DNA of 44,056 nucleotides from Nocardioides agariphilus (lineage in GTDB: Bacteria; Actinomycetota; Actinomycetes; Propionibacteriales; Nocardioidaceae): the NCBI RefSeq assembly GCF_015352445.1, contig NZ_JADKPO010000037.1:1-44056 (forward strand), in the 5' to 3' direction. The position numbers and the translations under genes are program-made. The notes under the pieces were generated by a model. It saw nothing but the letters and a program-made list of their open reading frames with translations. It made no database searches and was not told the origin of the DNA. Positions 1 to 8,082 of this stretch are shown in pieces. The first letter of the stretch is position 1, and every line of letters begins with the position of its first letter.

Positions 1-54
1 ATCGCCATGAACCAGTTCGACGTCATGTTCCCCGGCCGTCTGGACAACGCCTAA
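1..54 (+). CDS. C-terminal end of an IS256/Mutator-type transposase (partial)
   Basis: The frame is open from the window edge and ends at TAA 52-54. Its last 17 residues (IAMNQFDVMFPGRLDNA) resemble the usual tail of IS256/Mutator-family transposases, where an A-L/M-N-Q-F block precedes a hydrophobic stretch and a G/D-R-L/M end. The sequence just after the stop (71-99) looks like an IS256-type terminal repeat. The body of the gene lies outside the window, so the family call rests on a short tail and its context. Confidence 0.5.
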   Translation: MAMNQFDVMFPGRLDNA

Positions 55-70
55 TATCAAAGTCAGGTCA

Positions 71-99
71 GGCCCTTACACAGGAACGCTGACAAGCCC
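71..99. mobile_element. putative right terminal inverted repeat of the IS256-type element
   Basis: Seventeen bases after the transposase stop lies GGCCCTTACACAGG followed by AACGCTGACAAGCCC. The TTACACA...TGACA pattern recalls IS256-family ends (family knowledge). The element appears to stop at about 99-100, where a dispersed repeat resumes halfway (GCTAGCGCAACC...). The other end is outside the window, so neither the inverted partner nor the target duplication can be checked. Confidence 0.4.
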
Positions 100-100
100 T

Positions 101-307
101 GCTAGCGCAACCTCCTCAACCAGCAGAGACCGGCGCAACCTCCTCAACCAGCGACACCCACCGGGTTTCGAGACGGTTGCTAGCGCAACCTCCTCAACCA
201 ACGGAGACCGCGCAACCTCCTCAACCAGCGACACCCACCTGGTTTCGAGACGGCTGCTAGCGCAACCTCCTCAACCAGCGGAGACGGCGCACTCCTCAAC
301 CAGCGGA
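101..307. repeat. tandem 77-78 bp repeat array built from the dispersed REP-like unit
   Basis: GCTAGCGCAACCTCCTCAAC begins at 101, 179 and 256, giving about 2.6 copies of a 77-78 bp unit. Each unit carries the core GCGCAACCTCCTCAACCA twice (105, 133, 183, 210, 260 and a degenerate copy at 287) and ends with GGTTTCGAGACGG. Where the parts abut, GGTTGC-TAGC-GCAACC forms a small hairpin. The stretch 55-398 holds no convincing gene apart from this array and the IS end; no clear promoter for the gene at 399 is visible. Confidence 0.85.
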
Positions 308-398
308 GGGATCGCGGTAGGCGAAAGACGCACTATCGCTGGGGCGGCGGTTCTGGGACCGTGCTTGCAGCGGGGTGAGAACGGCAGGGGGCCCTTCC

Positions 399-2588
399 AT
401 GATGTCTTCTTACAGGCGAGCCATCTCAGCAGCAGCCAGCTTGGTCCTGGCAGTCGTCGCGTTGACCGCGACCGCGGCTCCAGCCGAGGCTGCGGTCGTT
501 CCTCCGTGGCGCTGGAAGCGCGTCGACCTGCAGAACCAGAACATCGCCGCCACGGGCGACGGGTTCTACGAGCTGCAGTGCCCCGACGGCTACATCCCCG
601 TGAGCGGCGGCATGGGCTCGCCCAACAACGCGGTCTGGATCAAGCGCGAGTACGTCGACTACAACACCAATCGGTACGTCATGGTGATCCACAACTGGAC
701 GCCCACCGAACGTCCCGTCCACCTGCACGCATGGTGCGCAAACGCGATCGATGTCGGGCCCATCGTGACTGTCACGGAGACTTACACCGAGGTGAACAAC
801 CGGGCCGGAGGCTACGCGATCTGCCCCGACGGCTACACGCTGCTCAGCGCCGGGGCCGACTGGAACACGCTCGGCGACCGCCACATCGACGTCAGCGGCC
901 CGACACCACTGGCCGACGCGTGGTACGCCGCAGGCACCAGCGCCGCGACCGACGACACGCTCTACATCGATGTGCACTGCATCCCCAGCGCCAACGTGCC
1001 TGACTTCACACCGGTGCTCAGCGCCGCCGACGTCAGCGGCAGCAACACCTCGAGCCAGGGCGTCTTCTGCCCAGCGGGCAAGCGGATACTGACCGGTGGC
1101 ACGTGGGCCGGGCCCAGTGGCACCAACCAGCGCGACAGCGCCCAGCGCGCGACGACGTGGTCGTCGTACCCGACGAGTGCGGCTGGTTGGACCGCGGGCG
1201 CGCAGGTGGTGGACAGCAGGTTCGGCGTGATCGCGATCTGCATCCCTGTGAGTACGCCCGTACTGGCGCTCACTGACGTGCCGCCGCTTGTCTCCGCGAG
1301 CAACACAGGGTCCTTCGCGTTCAGTCTGAGCGACCCGGCAGGCGAGGAGCTCTCTTACTCCTGCCACGTCGACTTCGCCCCGACTCCGTGCTCGCCCGGC
1401 TCGGCCAACCCCTTCGGGCCGGTGGCCGACGGCTCGGTGACGCTGCAGGTCTCAGCAGGCAACACGTCGGGACAGACCGTGTACAAGAGCTATGACTTCG
1501 TCGTCGACACGACCCCTCCGACTGTCACGCAGCACGACCCCAGCACGGCCGCTCCCTTGAACGGGGACTTCACCATGACGTTCTCGGAGGGGGTCACCGG
1601 AGTCGACAGCTCCACCTTGCGCGTCGTGGCCGACGGGTCGACCAAGCCACTCGCGGGCACCATCACGCTCGAGCCCTCGGCGAACTCAGCGACGTCGGCG
1701 ACCTTCGACCCCGACGCACCACTGGTTCCCGGCCAGACCTACAGGGTGCTGCTCGGCAGCGGCATCAAGGACCACGTCGGCCTCTCGCTCGTGCCGCCCG
1801 ACTGGCAGGTGCGGGCCACGACCGATGTCGACGTTCCCTCGTCGGTGCTGACGCAGAAATGGGACCTCGACAAGTCCACGAAGGCGAGCAAGGGACGATT
1901 CATCGCCTCCCGCGACAAGGGCGCAACGGCCGAGCTCACGTTCACCGCGCCGAGCTCCGGAGAGGTGTCCGTCTTCGGCATCCGGTCTCCGACCGGTGGG
2001 CGGGCACAGGTCTACGTCGACGGGATGCTCGTGCGGACCGCTTCGTTCTACGCACCCCGCCTCAAGCGCGCACTGGTCTTCAAGGCAACGGGACTCAAGT
2101 CCTTGGTCAAGCACAGCCTGCGGATAGTGGTCGCCGGCACCAAGCCCCAGGGCTCGCGGGGCACGTGGGTCAACCTCGACTCGGTCGCCTATGGCACCAC
2201 CGTCAAGCAGGAAGGCGCGTTGCGGCAGTCGTTCCGCACCGTCGTCGACCCAGCGGCGTACGGCGGCTCGTACGTGAGCGTCACCCACGCCACGAAGGGC
2301 GACACCGGCGCGAAGCCCGAGTACCGCCTGAGGTTCCGGGGTACGTCGGTCAGCGTGCACGCCGTGTTGGACCCGGGTTCGGGCAGGGCCGCGATCTACG
2401 TCGACGGCGTGCTGCGCAAGAAGGTCAACCTCACCGCGTCCGGACGGGCCTACGACGTCGACGTCTTCACGATGTCGCTCGCCGACAAGGTCCACGTGAT
2501 CCGCGTGGTGCCACTGGGCACGCGATCGGGCAGCAAGTCTGCTGTGGGCATCGACCGGTTCGTGGTCGACGCCGCCGGTCAGACCTGA
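399..2588 (+). CDS. large secreted multidomain protein with an Ig-like domain
   Basis: A 729-residue exported protein of unknown function. The N-terminus is a Sec signal peptide (RR, hydrophobic run, A-x-A near residue 31). Residues about 50-310 contain three related modules, each opening with C-P-D/A-G and closing with a second Cys. A bacterial Ig-like region follows (TTPPTVTQHDPS onward, about 390-480), then two similar beta-rich modules of about 115 residues (about 490-610 and 615-729), each with a Y-V-D-G-x-L/V motif, suggesting carbohydrate- or surface-binding folds. ATG 399 was chosen because AGGGGG lies upstream and the signal peptide starts there; GTG 375 is also in frame. It overlaps the convergent MFS gene by 10 bp. 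Adhesion or wall binding is inference only. Confidence 0.85.
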   Translation: MMSSYRRAISAAASLVLAVVALTATAAPAEAAVVPPWRWKRVDLQNQNIAATGDGFYELQCPDGYIPVSGGMGSPNNAVWIKREYVDYNTNRYVMVIHNWTPTERPVHLHAWCANAIDVGPIVTVTETYTEVNNRAGGYAICPDGYTLLSAGADWNTLGDRHIDVSGPTPLADAWYAAGTSAATDDTLYIDVHCIPSANVPDFTPVLSAADVSGSNTSSQGVFCPAGKRILTGGTWAGPSGTNQRDSAQRATTWSSYPTSAAGWTAGAQVVDSRFGVIAICIPVSTPVLALTDVPPLVSASNTGSFAFSLSDPAGEELSYSCHVDFAPTPCSPGSANPFGPVADGSVTLQVSAGNTSGQTVYKSYDFVVDTTPPTVTQHDPSTAAPLNGDFTMTFSEGVTGVDSSTLRVVADGSTKPLAGTITLEPSANSATSATFDPDAPLVPGQTYRVLLGSGIKDHVGLSLVPPDWQVRATTDVDVPSSVLTQKWDLDKSTKASKGRFIASRDKGATAELTFTAPSSGEVSVFGIRSPTGGRAQVYVDGMLVRTASFYAPRLKRALVFKATGLKSLVKHSLRIVVAGTKPQGSRGTWVNLDSVAYGTTVKQEGALRQSFRTVVDPAAYGGSYVSVTHATKGDTGAKPEYRLRFRGTSVSVHAVLDPGSGRAAIYVDGVLRKKVNLTASGRAYDVDVFTMSLADKVHVIRVVPLGTRSGSKSAVGIDRFVVDAAGQT

Positions 2589-4324
2589 CCGGGCGGCCAC
2601 TCTTCGGTGAACCGTCCGGGGGCGTGCTCCAGGTGCTCGGACCGGGTCTTCTCGGCGGCGGCGCGGGCCTCGCTGATCCCTGTCACTGCGGGCAGGAAGT
2701 CAGAAGCGCTGATGCCGAGCAGCCGCGTGTCCTCGGTGGCTCTGACAGTCATCGTGCGGGTGGTGTGACCGAGCAGGGCGATCTCACCGAAGCCCTCGCC
2801 CGGACCCATCGTCCGAACGAGCCGCTGACCGTCGAGGATGTCGACGGCGCCTGACTCCACGACATAGAAGCTGTCGCCGATCTCGCCGGCCTCGAAGACC
2901 GCCTCACCTGTCGCGACGTCCATGTGGTCGGCACGCTGGGCCAGCTGCTCGATCGCGTTGACCGGCAGGGGTCGCAGCATCGACACACCTCGGAGCACCT
3001 TGATGACGTCGGTGCGCACCGAGATCGACCGATCGACCTTCGTGGCCCGGAACCACGTGAGGACGCAGGCCACCGGCGCGACCAGTCCTACGACGATCAG
3101 CGCCGCGCGGTCGCCGAACAGGGCGACGAGCAGCGGTGCGATGAGCGAACCCAGCCCGACGGCGAGTGCACCGAGCGCCTCCAACGCGCCGAACACCCGC
3201 GCCAGCACGGCATCGGGGACCATCCGCGCGATCAGTGTGAAGGCCGTGACATCGACCATCGCGTTGCCGATGCCGATCACGGCAGCGGCGACGAGAGCTA
3301 CGACGTACTCAGGTGCGATGCCCATCACGGCCATCGGCGCTCCCCACAACACGACGGCGATCGAGAGCCACCGCGTCATCGCCCGGCTGCCGACCAGGAG
3401 CGTGCACAGCGCGCTGCCGGCGAGGGCGCCCACCCCTACCGCTCCCTGCAGCACCCCCACCTCGGACTCGCCACGACCCAGCAGGTCGATCGCCACCACG
3501 ACCACGTAGACCGTGAAGGCCCCTCGGAGGAAGGTCTGCAGGATCACGAAGGCGAACGAGGTCGGCACGCCGGGGTTGTCCCTGACGGCCTTGAGGCCTT
3601 CGACGACCTCGCCCAGCAGCCGGGGCCGGGCGGGAGCGACGGGGATGCGCTCGTAGGACAGGTTGAGGATGAGCACCGCTGACAAGATGCCGCACGCGCC
3701 AGCGAAGACGAAGACCGACGCCACATCCGAGACCGTGACCAGGATCGCTGCGACGAAGGGTCCTATCACCACGCTGAGCGAGTCGAGCAGGCCGCGCACG
3801 ACGTTGATCGAGGTGAGCTCCTCGGGTTCGCGACACAGCAGCGGCATCAGCGCCGAGTGACCGGCACGGTACGGCGTGAACGCGATGGTCGAGATGATCG
3901 CCAGCCCGTAGACGACCCACGTCGGCCCCCCGGAGATCAGGATCGGCGCGCACAAGACTGTCGCCAGACCCCGCACCGCACTGGAGGCGAACAGCACCTT
4001 CTCGCGGGGCAGGCGGTCGGCGTAGGCCGCCACGACCGGCGCCAGGACAGCTGATGGCAGCAGTCGCAGTGTGCCGACCAGACCGACCGCAACGGCTCCC
4101 CCGTCGGCGAAGGCCACCAGGCTGATCGCCACGGTGAACGCCCACTCCGCGGTATAGGCACCGCCGAACGACAACAGGGCACGAACCAACGAGGCGTCGC
4201 GAAAGACCCGTCCGTGCACCCCCGCATGCTCACTGAAATCGGGGTACGACGCGAGCCCGCCACGGCGAATCGGTACCGCTACGTACTCAGGGGTGGTTTG
4301 ACGACTCAGGATCGGTGCCAGCAT
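2579..4324 (-). CDS. MFS transporter fused to a C-terminal cyclic-nucleotide-binding domain
   Basis: About 581 residues. Roughly residues 30-430 form a 12-helix major facilitator, with hydrophobic helices and the loop AAYADRLPREKVL after helices 2-3. From about 443 to the end is a CNB/CAP-family beta-roll; its phosphate-binding cassette reads GEGFGEIALL followed by TTRTMTVRA, keeping the FGE-x-A-L and Arg-Thr residues that contact cAMP/cGMP. This suggests efflux or uptake gated by a nucleotide or nucleotide-like ligand (inference); the substrate is unknown. ATG 4324 is preferred over GTG 4390, which would overlap the divergent gene at 4372, but no strong RBS is visible at either. The 3' end overlaps the convergent gene by 10 bp. 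Confidence 0.85.
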   Translation of the reverse strand: MLAPILSRQTTPEYVAVPIRRGGLASYPDFSEHAGVHGRVFRDASLVRALLSFGGAYTAEWAFTVAISLVAFADGGAVAVGLVGTLRLLPSAVLAPVVAAYADRLPREKVLFASSAVRGLATVLCAPILISGGPTWVVYGLAIISTIAFTPYRAGHSALMPLLCREPEELTSINVVRGLLDSLSVVIGPFVAAILVTVSDVASVFVFAGACGILSAVLILNLSYERIPVAPARPRLLGEVVEGLKAVRDNPGVPTSFAFVILQTFLRGAFTVYVVVVAIDLLGRGESEVGVLQGAVGVGALAGSALCTLLVGSRAMTRWLSIAVVLWGAPMAVMGIAPEYVVALVAAAVIGIGNAMVDVTAFTLIARMVPDAVLARVFGALEALGALAVGLGSLIAPLLVALFGDRAALIVVGLVAPVACVLTWFRATKVDRSISVRTDVIKVLRGVSMLRPLPVNAIEQLAQRADHMDVATGEAVFEAGEIGDSFYVVESGAVDILDGQRLVRTMGPGEGFGEIALLGHTTRTMTVRATEDTRLLGISASDFLPAVTGISEARAAAEKTRSEHLEHAPGRFTEEWPPGQV

Positions 4325-4371
4325 CCGAGCAAGGGTCCGATCACGGATCCCGACCCTGGGAGGCACACAGC

Positions 4372-4584
4372 ATGGGAAGACTGCTCGCAATCGTCGTGGT
4401 CATCTGGCTCGTCATCGGCGTGCTGGCGGCATTCCAGCGGGGGTACTTCGGGGACAACAAGGACGTCTCCTGCAAGGAGTTCGCCGACACGGCGCTGACC
4501 ATCGTGGCCGGTCCGCTCAACTACGTGGGCCTCAACCCGAAGGTCGAGTGCAAGGACGTCAAGGCTCCTCAGCCGTCTCAATGA
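4372..4584 (+). CDS. small conserved single-pass membrane protein
   Basis: A 70-residue protein with one N-terminal membrane helix (about residues 4-21) and a short extracytoplasmic tail holding two cysteines (C34 and C60) that could form a disulfide. GGGAGG at 4358-4363 gives a good ribosome site for ATG 4372. It is divergent from the MFS-CNB gene with only about 47 bp between starts, so the two promoters must overlap. I recognise no characterised family; small proteins of this shape are common in Nocardioides-like genomes. Function unknown. Confidence 0.75.
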   Translation: MGRLLAIVVVIWLVIGVLAAFQRGYFGDNKDVSCKEFADTALTIVAGPLNYVGLNPKVECKDVKAPQPSQ

Positions 4585-4601
4585 CACCGACCGGGTGACG
4601 C

Positions 4602-5621
4602 TCACCCGTCCACGAGTGGTGGAGGTTCGGTGATGTCGAGCAGCCAGTAGGCAGCCGAGTCACCGAACTCCGCCAGTTCCTCGTCGGTCACATGGGTCAG
4701 GCAGCGCGCCCAGGACTCCGAACGAGCGAGCTTGCCGAGCTGGAGCGAGGGGGCCAGCGCGGCTCGCAGCTCTGCGGCCGGGGCCAGGTCGCTCCACACC
4801 TCGATAGCCGAGTCCGCGACCCGCGCGAGTCGTGGGTCGTCGGGCCCGCAGCCGAGGTGGAAGCGCATCGAGCTCAGCGTCGCGAGAAGGACCGCGAGCG
4901 GGTCGCTCAGCACCGCGTCGCCGAAGTCGAAGAATCTCATGCCCGTCGGCAGCGCGAAGACGTTGTTGGAGTGCAGGTCGCTGTGGTTGAGCGCGACGGG
5001 GAGACCCAGGGCCAGCACCTGGTCCGACCATCGCTCGACCTCGGGGAGCGCTGCCCTCAGCCGAGCGGACTGCTCGCTGTCGAGTCCCCGAGGGTCACCC
5101 GACGGCAGGGCGGCGTACTGCTCGGCCCGCGTCTCGACGTATGTCACGGCCTCGGCCGCCCCGACCCGCCGCGCGCCCGCGCTCTCGAGGGCCTCGACGT
5201 GCGGCACGAGCTCGCGCTGCAGCAGGGCCGCTTCCCGTACGACGGTCGACCACGTCTCCTCGCTGTCGCCGACCGACTCGCGCATCACCGGCCCCTGGTC
5301 GGGCGTCAGCAAGAAGCCGCGCTCGCGATCGATGGCGGTCACCGGCACGACCCGGCCCGAGAGCCGGCTCAGCCCGGCCATCAAAGCGGCCTCGAAGGCC
5401 TGGCCCGGACAGTTCTGCTTGGCGAAGTAGACGCCGTCGTCGGTCACGACTCGCCACACGGCCGACCAGCAACGGATCTTCACCTCCTCCAGACGCACCT
5501 CGGAGCCCAGCACCGAGCGGCACCACTCCCCCAGCTCGGCGACGAACTCCGTGGAGCGCCAGACCGGCGAGGTGGGCTCACCTCGAGTCGGCGGCGGCCA
5601 CAGCTCGTGATCAGCCGTCAC
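4602..5621 (-). CDS. aminoglycoside phosphotransferase (APH)-family kinase-like protein
   Basis: A 339-residue member of the APH/choline-kinase fold. The N-lobe lysine is in YFAKQN (K68), the catalytic loop is LNHSDLHSNN (H213, D215, N220), and the metal-binding aspartate is in FFDFGDA (D232), so all core kinase residues are present. Substrate is unknown; most such genes in actinobacteria phosphorylate small metabolites rather than conferring drug resistance. GTG 5619-5621 lies inside the end of the upstream acetyltransferase gene (11-bp overlap), so the two are translationally coupled. Resistance should not be inferred from the family name alone. Confidence 0.85.
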   Translation of the reverse strand: MTADHELWPPPTRGEPTSPVWRSTEFVAELGEWCRSVLGSEVRLEEVKIRCWSAVWRVVTDDGVYFAKQNCPGQAFEAALMAGLSRLSGRVVPVTAIDRERGFLLTPDQGPVMRESVGDSEETWSTVVREAALLQRELVPHVEALESAGARRVGAAEAVTYVETRAEQYAALPSGDPRGLDSEQSARLRAALPEVERWSDQVLALGLPVALNHSDLHSNNVFALPTGMRFFDFGDAVLSDPLAVLLATLSSMRFHLGCGPDDPRLARVADSAIEVWSDLAPAAELRAALAPSLQLGKLARSESWARCLTHVTDEELAEFGDSAAYWLLDITEPPPLVDG

Positions 5622-6615
5622 GGCGCTGCATCTCGTACATCCGCTCGACCGGTCGGTAGCCGAAGTCGAGGTTGGTGGCCTGCATGGCGTGGTTGTCGAC
5701 GGCGGTGTCGGTGTGGATCGCCCGGCGATCGGGACTCTCGCGCTGGAGCAGCTCCAGGGTCGCCAGCTTGAGGGCGGTCCCGAGGCGGTGTCCGCGGTGC
5801 TCGGGCATCACGAGCGTGTCGTCCTGGTAGACGTAGTCGGCGCCGTGCGGCAGGTACAGCTGGGAGTAGCCGCCGAACACGCCGTCGGCCCTGCGCCGTG
5901 CGACCGACGTGATGCCGTCGAAGGACCGGAAGACCCGCTCCTCGCGGCCGCGGAGGCGCTCAGGGTCGATGAGCACAGGCTCGTAGTCGATCTCGCCCAC
6001 TGGCACGTCGCTGCTCATCCGCGTGTGCATCTCGCAGAACTGCTCGAGGTGCTCCTCGGGACACGGGCCGGTCCACGTGAGGACGTCGTAGGCCGTCTTG
6101 TCGACCTTGCCGCGCAAGCGCTCGACCTCACGGCCGCCCACAGGAAGCGCGAGCATCAGGTGGTCCTCGCTGTGCACGGGCGCGTAGCCCATCGCGGCCG
6201 CGAAGTCGTAGGCCGCCTCCCCCGACCCCTGGCTGCCGGCCGGGCAGTAGACCTCCCCCACGACGCTCGTGCGGCCATCGGCGCGAAGGCGCCGGGCCGC
6301 CTCGTCGTGCAGCGCCCGTCCGATGCCCTCGCGTCGGCGCTCGGGGAGCACGTGGATCTCGAGGTCGGCCAGGTGCAGGTTGTCGGTGATCGAGCCACCC
6401 AGGTCGGCCACGCCCACGAGGGCATCGCCGTCGCGCGCGACCAGCAACGTTCGCCGGTACCAGTCGTTGGGGTGGGCCATCATCGAGCGCAGCCGCTCCC
6501 AGCTGCGCGGGATCGCGTACTGCCGGTCGTGCCACACCGAGGCCTGCTCGGTCTCCCAGAACGCCCGCAACGTCGGCTCATCGGCTGGGTCGACCTCGCT
6601 GACAACGATCACCAC
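5611..6615 (-). CDS. tandem-domain GNAT N-acetyltransferase
   Basis: 334 residues carrying two GNAT folds. The first has the acetyl-CoA loop LPERRREGIGRAL near residue 95; the second has MPEHRGHRLGTALKLA near residue 275. Tandem GNAT proteins of this length include mycothiol synthase (MshD) and many uncharacterised actinobacterial relatives; I see no specific MshD signature and leave the substrate open. It starts at GTG 6615 (GTG 6612 is an alternative) and is divergent from the PIG-L gene across 56 bp. The 3' end overlaps the APH-type gene, suggesting a two-gene transcript in which one substrate might be both acetylated and phosphorylated (inference). Confidence 0.85.
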   Translation of the reverse strand: MVIVVSEVDPADEPTLRAFWETEQASVWHDRQYAIPRSWERLRSMMAHPNDWYRRTLLVARDGDALVGVADLGGSITDNLHLADLEIHVLPERRREGIGRALHDEAARRLRADGRTSVVGEVYCPAGSQGSGEAAYDFAAAMGYAPVHSEDHLMLALPVGGREVERLRGKVDKTAYDVLTWTGPCPEEHLEQFCEMHTRMSSDVPVGEIDYEPVLIDPERLRGREERVFRSFDGITSVARRRADGVFGGYSQLYLPHGADYVYQDDTLVMPEHRGHRLGTALKLATLELLQRESPDRRAIHTDTAVDNHAMQATNLDFGYRPVERMYEMQRRDG

Positions 6616-6671
6616 GGAAGCCTCGCGGACCCCTGGTTCGCAGGCAACGCAGTATCGGCCATGCTCTGCTC

Positions 6672-7424
6672 ATGGAACCTGAGCCCTTGAAGACCCTCCC
6701 CGAGAACTGGACCAAGGCCGTCGCGATCGTCGCGCACCCCGACGACATGGAGTTCGGAGCGGCGGCGGCGATCGCCCGCTGGACCGGCCAGGGCAAGGAG
6801 GTCGCCTACGTGATGGTGACGAGCGGCGAGGCCGGCATCGATGGCATGCACCCCGACGAGAGCAAGCGGGTTCGCGAGGCCGAGGAGATCGATTCGGCGC
6901 GGATCGTCGGCGTCGACACCGTGGAGTTCCTCGGCCTTCCCGACGGGATCGTCGAGTACGGCGTCCCGCTGCGCCGCGCGCTCGCCGAGGTGATCCGCCG
7001 CCACCGCCCCGAGATCGTGATGACGCTCAACTTCCGCGACAGCTTCGGGCCCGGCGCGCTCAACCAGGCCGACCACATCGCCGTCGGCCGTGGCCTGCTC
7101 GACGCTGCCCGCGACGCCGGCAACCGGTGGATCTTCAACGACCAGCTCGTCGACGGTCTCGAGCCCTGGGGCGGGGTCAAGGCCATCTGGGCCTTCAACT
7201 CACCGGAGGCCACGCACGGCGTGGACACCACCGACACCTTCGACAAGGGCGTGGAGTCGCTCGCCGCCCACGCGGCGTACATCGACGGTCTCGGCTGGGA
7301 GAACTGGGACCCCCGCGAGTTCCTCGAGGGCTTCGGTCGCCAGGTCGGCCAACGCCTCGGCGTCGCCTTCGGCACGACTGCCGAGGTCTACTCGCTGACC
7401 TGGGGCGGCGACGACGAGGACTGA
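6672..7424 (+). CDS. PIG-L/LmbE-family zinc deacetylase
   Basis: 250 residues with the family zinc motif AHPDD (H22, D24, D25) and the third ligand histidine in NQADH (H135). Members of this family remove N-acetyl groups from GlcNAc-type substrates; MshB and Mca of mycothiol metabolism are the best-known actinobacterial examples. The sequence does not match MshB closely enough for me to assign that name. It starts at ATG 6672 and diverges from the tandem GNAT gene, which makes a paired acetylation/deacetylation role conceivable (inference). It is followed 56 bp later by a small secreted protein. Confidence 0.85.
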   Translation: MEPEPLKTLPENWTKAVAIVAHPDDMEFGAAAAIARWTGQGKEVAYVMVTSGEAGIDGMHPDESKRVREAEEIDSARIVGVDTVEFLGLPDGIVEYGVPLRRALAEVIRRHRPEIVMTLNFRDSFGPGALNQADHIAVGRGLLDAARDAGNRWIFNDQLVDGLEPWGGVKAIWAFNSPEATHGVDTTDTFDKGVESLAAHAAYIDGLGWENWDPREFLEGFGRQVGQRLGVAFGTTAEVYSLTWGGDDED

Positions 7425-7480
7425 GTAGCTCCTCCCGCACTCGGTGTCGGCGACCGGACAGACACCCTGACATCCATTCG

Positions 7481-7912
7481 GTGCGAACGTTCGCGCGCGA
7501 ACGGTTCCGGATCACTCGTCGTGTCTGCACCACCGCCGCGGCCGTCGCCCTCGCCGGCTCCGTCGTCTCCACCACGGGTTCCGCCGCGTTCGCCGGCAAG
7601 CCCGCGGGCGGCGGCACAACGACGCTCGCGATGCAGACAGAGTGGTTGTCCTCGACTCCACCGCACGTCTACATCGGTTACGACGTCCCGGCCAAGGTCT
7701 CGAGCGTCAGCTGCACGCTGGATGGACTGCCTTACACCCCCTGCCTCGACCCTGGCTATGGCACCTACTCAAAGCAACTCAGGCGAACGGTGCTGGTGAA
7801 GAACTTCCAGACCGTGGAAGGCGCCGTGCCAGCAGAGCACACGTTCGCTGTCAGGGTGATCGCCGGCAAGACGACCTACGTCGGTTCCACGACCTTCACG
7901 CTCGGCCTCTGA
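7481..7912 (+). CDS. small secreted protein with Ig-like fold
   Basis: 143 residues starting at GTG 7481. The N-terminus is a signal peptide (basic RERFRITRR, hydrophobic AAAVALAGSVV, A-F-A cleavage near residue 38). The mature part contains SCTLDGLPYTPC, the Cys-x8-Cys hairpin typical of Ig-like modules in large actinobacterial surface proteins, then a closing HTFAVRVIAGK strand. One module alone suggests a small extracellular binding protein. Function unknown. It ends shortly before a strong bidirectional terminator. Confidence 0.75.
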   Translation: MRTFARERFRITRRVCTTAAAVALAGSVVSTTGSAAFAGKPAGGGTTTLAMQTEWLSSTPPHVYIGYDVPAKVSSVSCTLDGLPYTPCLDPGYGTYSKQLRRTVLVKNFQTVEGAVPAEHTFAVRVIAGKTTYVGSTTFTLGL

Positions 7913-7927
7913 CCTCGCTGTAAAGCC

Positions 7928-7961
7928 AATGCCCCCGCCGACGACAGCCGGCGGGGGCATT
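7928..7961. terminator. bidirectional hairpin terminator
   Basis: AATGCCCCCGCCG (7928-7940) pairs perfectly with CGGCGGGGGCATT (7949-7961) around an 8-nt loop, a 13-bp stem. The A-rich/T-rich flanks are short but present on both sides. It lies between the convergent small secreted protein gene and tRNA-Asn, so it can terminate both. Confidence 0.8.
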
Positions 7962-7965
7962 TCTG

Positions 7966-8038
7966 CTCCCCCGGTTGGACTCGAACCAACAACCCTCCGG
8001 TTAACAGCCGAATGCTCTGCCAGTTGAGCTACAGGGGA
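7966..8038 (-). tRNA. tRNA-Asn (anticodon GTT)
   Basis: The minus strand folds as a 73-nt cloverleaf: acceptor TCCCCTG/CGGGGGA, D stem GCTC/GAGC, anticodon stem TTCGG/CCGGA with loop CTGTTAA (anticodon GTT, plus-strand 8003-8005), T stem GTTGG/CCAAC with loop TTCGAGT, discriminator G. The 3' CCA is not encoded, as is common in actinobacteria. Confidence 0.97.
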
Positions 8039-8053
8039 TCGGGAAGCCCGCAC

Positions 8054-8082
8054 AGATTAGCAAGGCCCGAAGGCCGTATCTA
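8054..8082 (-). promoter_or_regulatory. probable promoter of tRNA-Asn
   Basis: On the minus strand TAGATA (8077-8082) and TAATCT (8054-8059) are separated by exactly 17 bp, matching -35/-10 spacing and ending 15 bp before the tRNA 5' end. The -35 matches consensus at 4 of 6 bases. The spacer holds a small GGCC-TTCG-GGCC hairpin that may also end transcription of the gene upstream. Confidence 0.5.

Noticed and set aside
4325-4390. Upstream GTG 4390 start for the MFS-CNB gene
   Set aside because: It overlaps the start of the divergent small membrane protein gene and adds a Cys/Pro-rich segment atypical for MFS N-termini.
4602-5621. Aminoglycoside resistance gene
   Set aside because: Only the general kinase fold is supported; nothing indicates a drug substrate.
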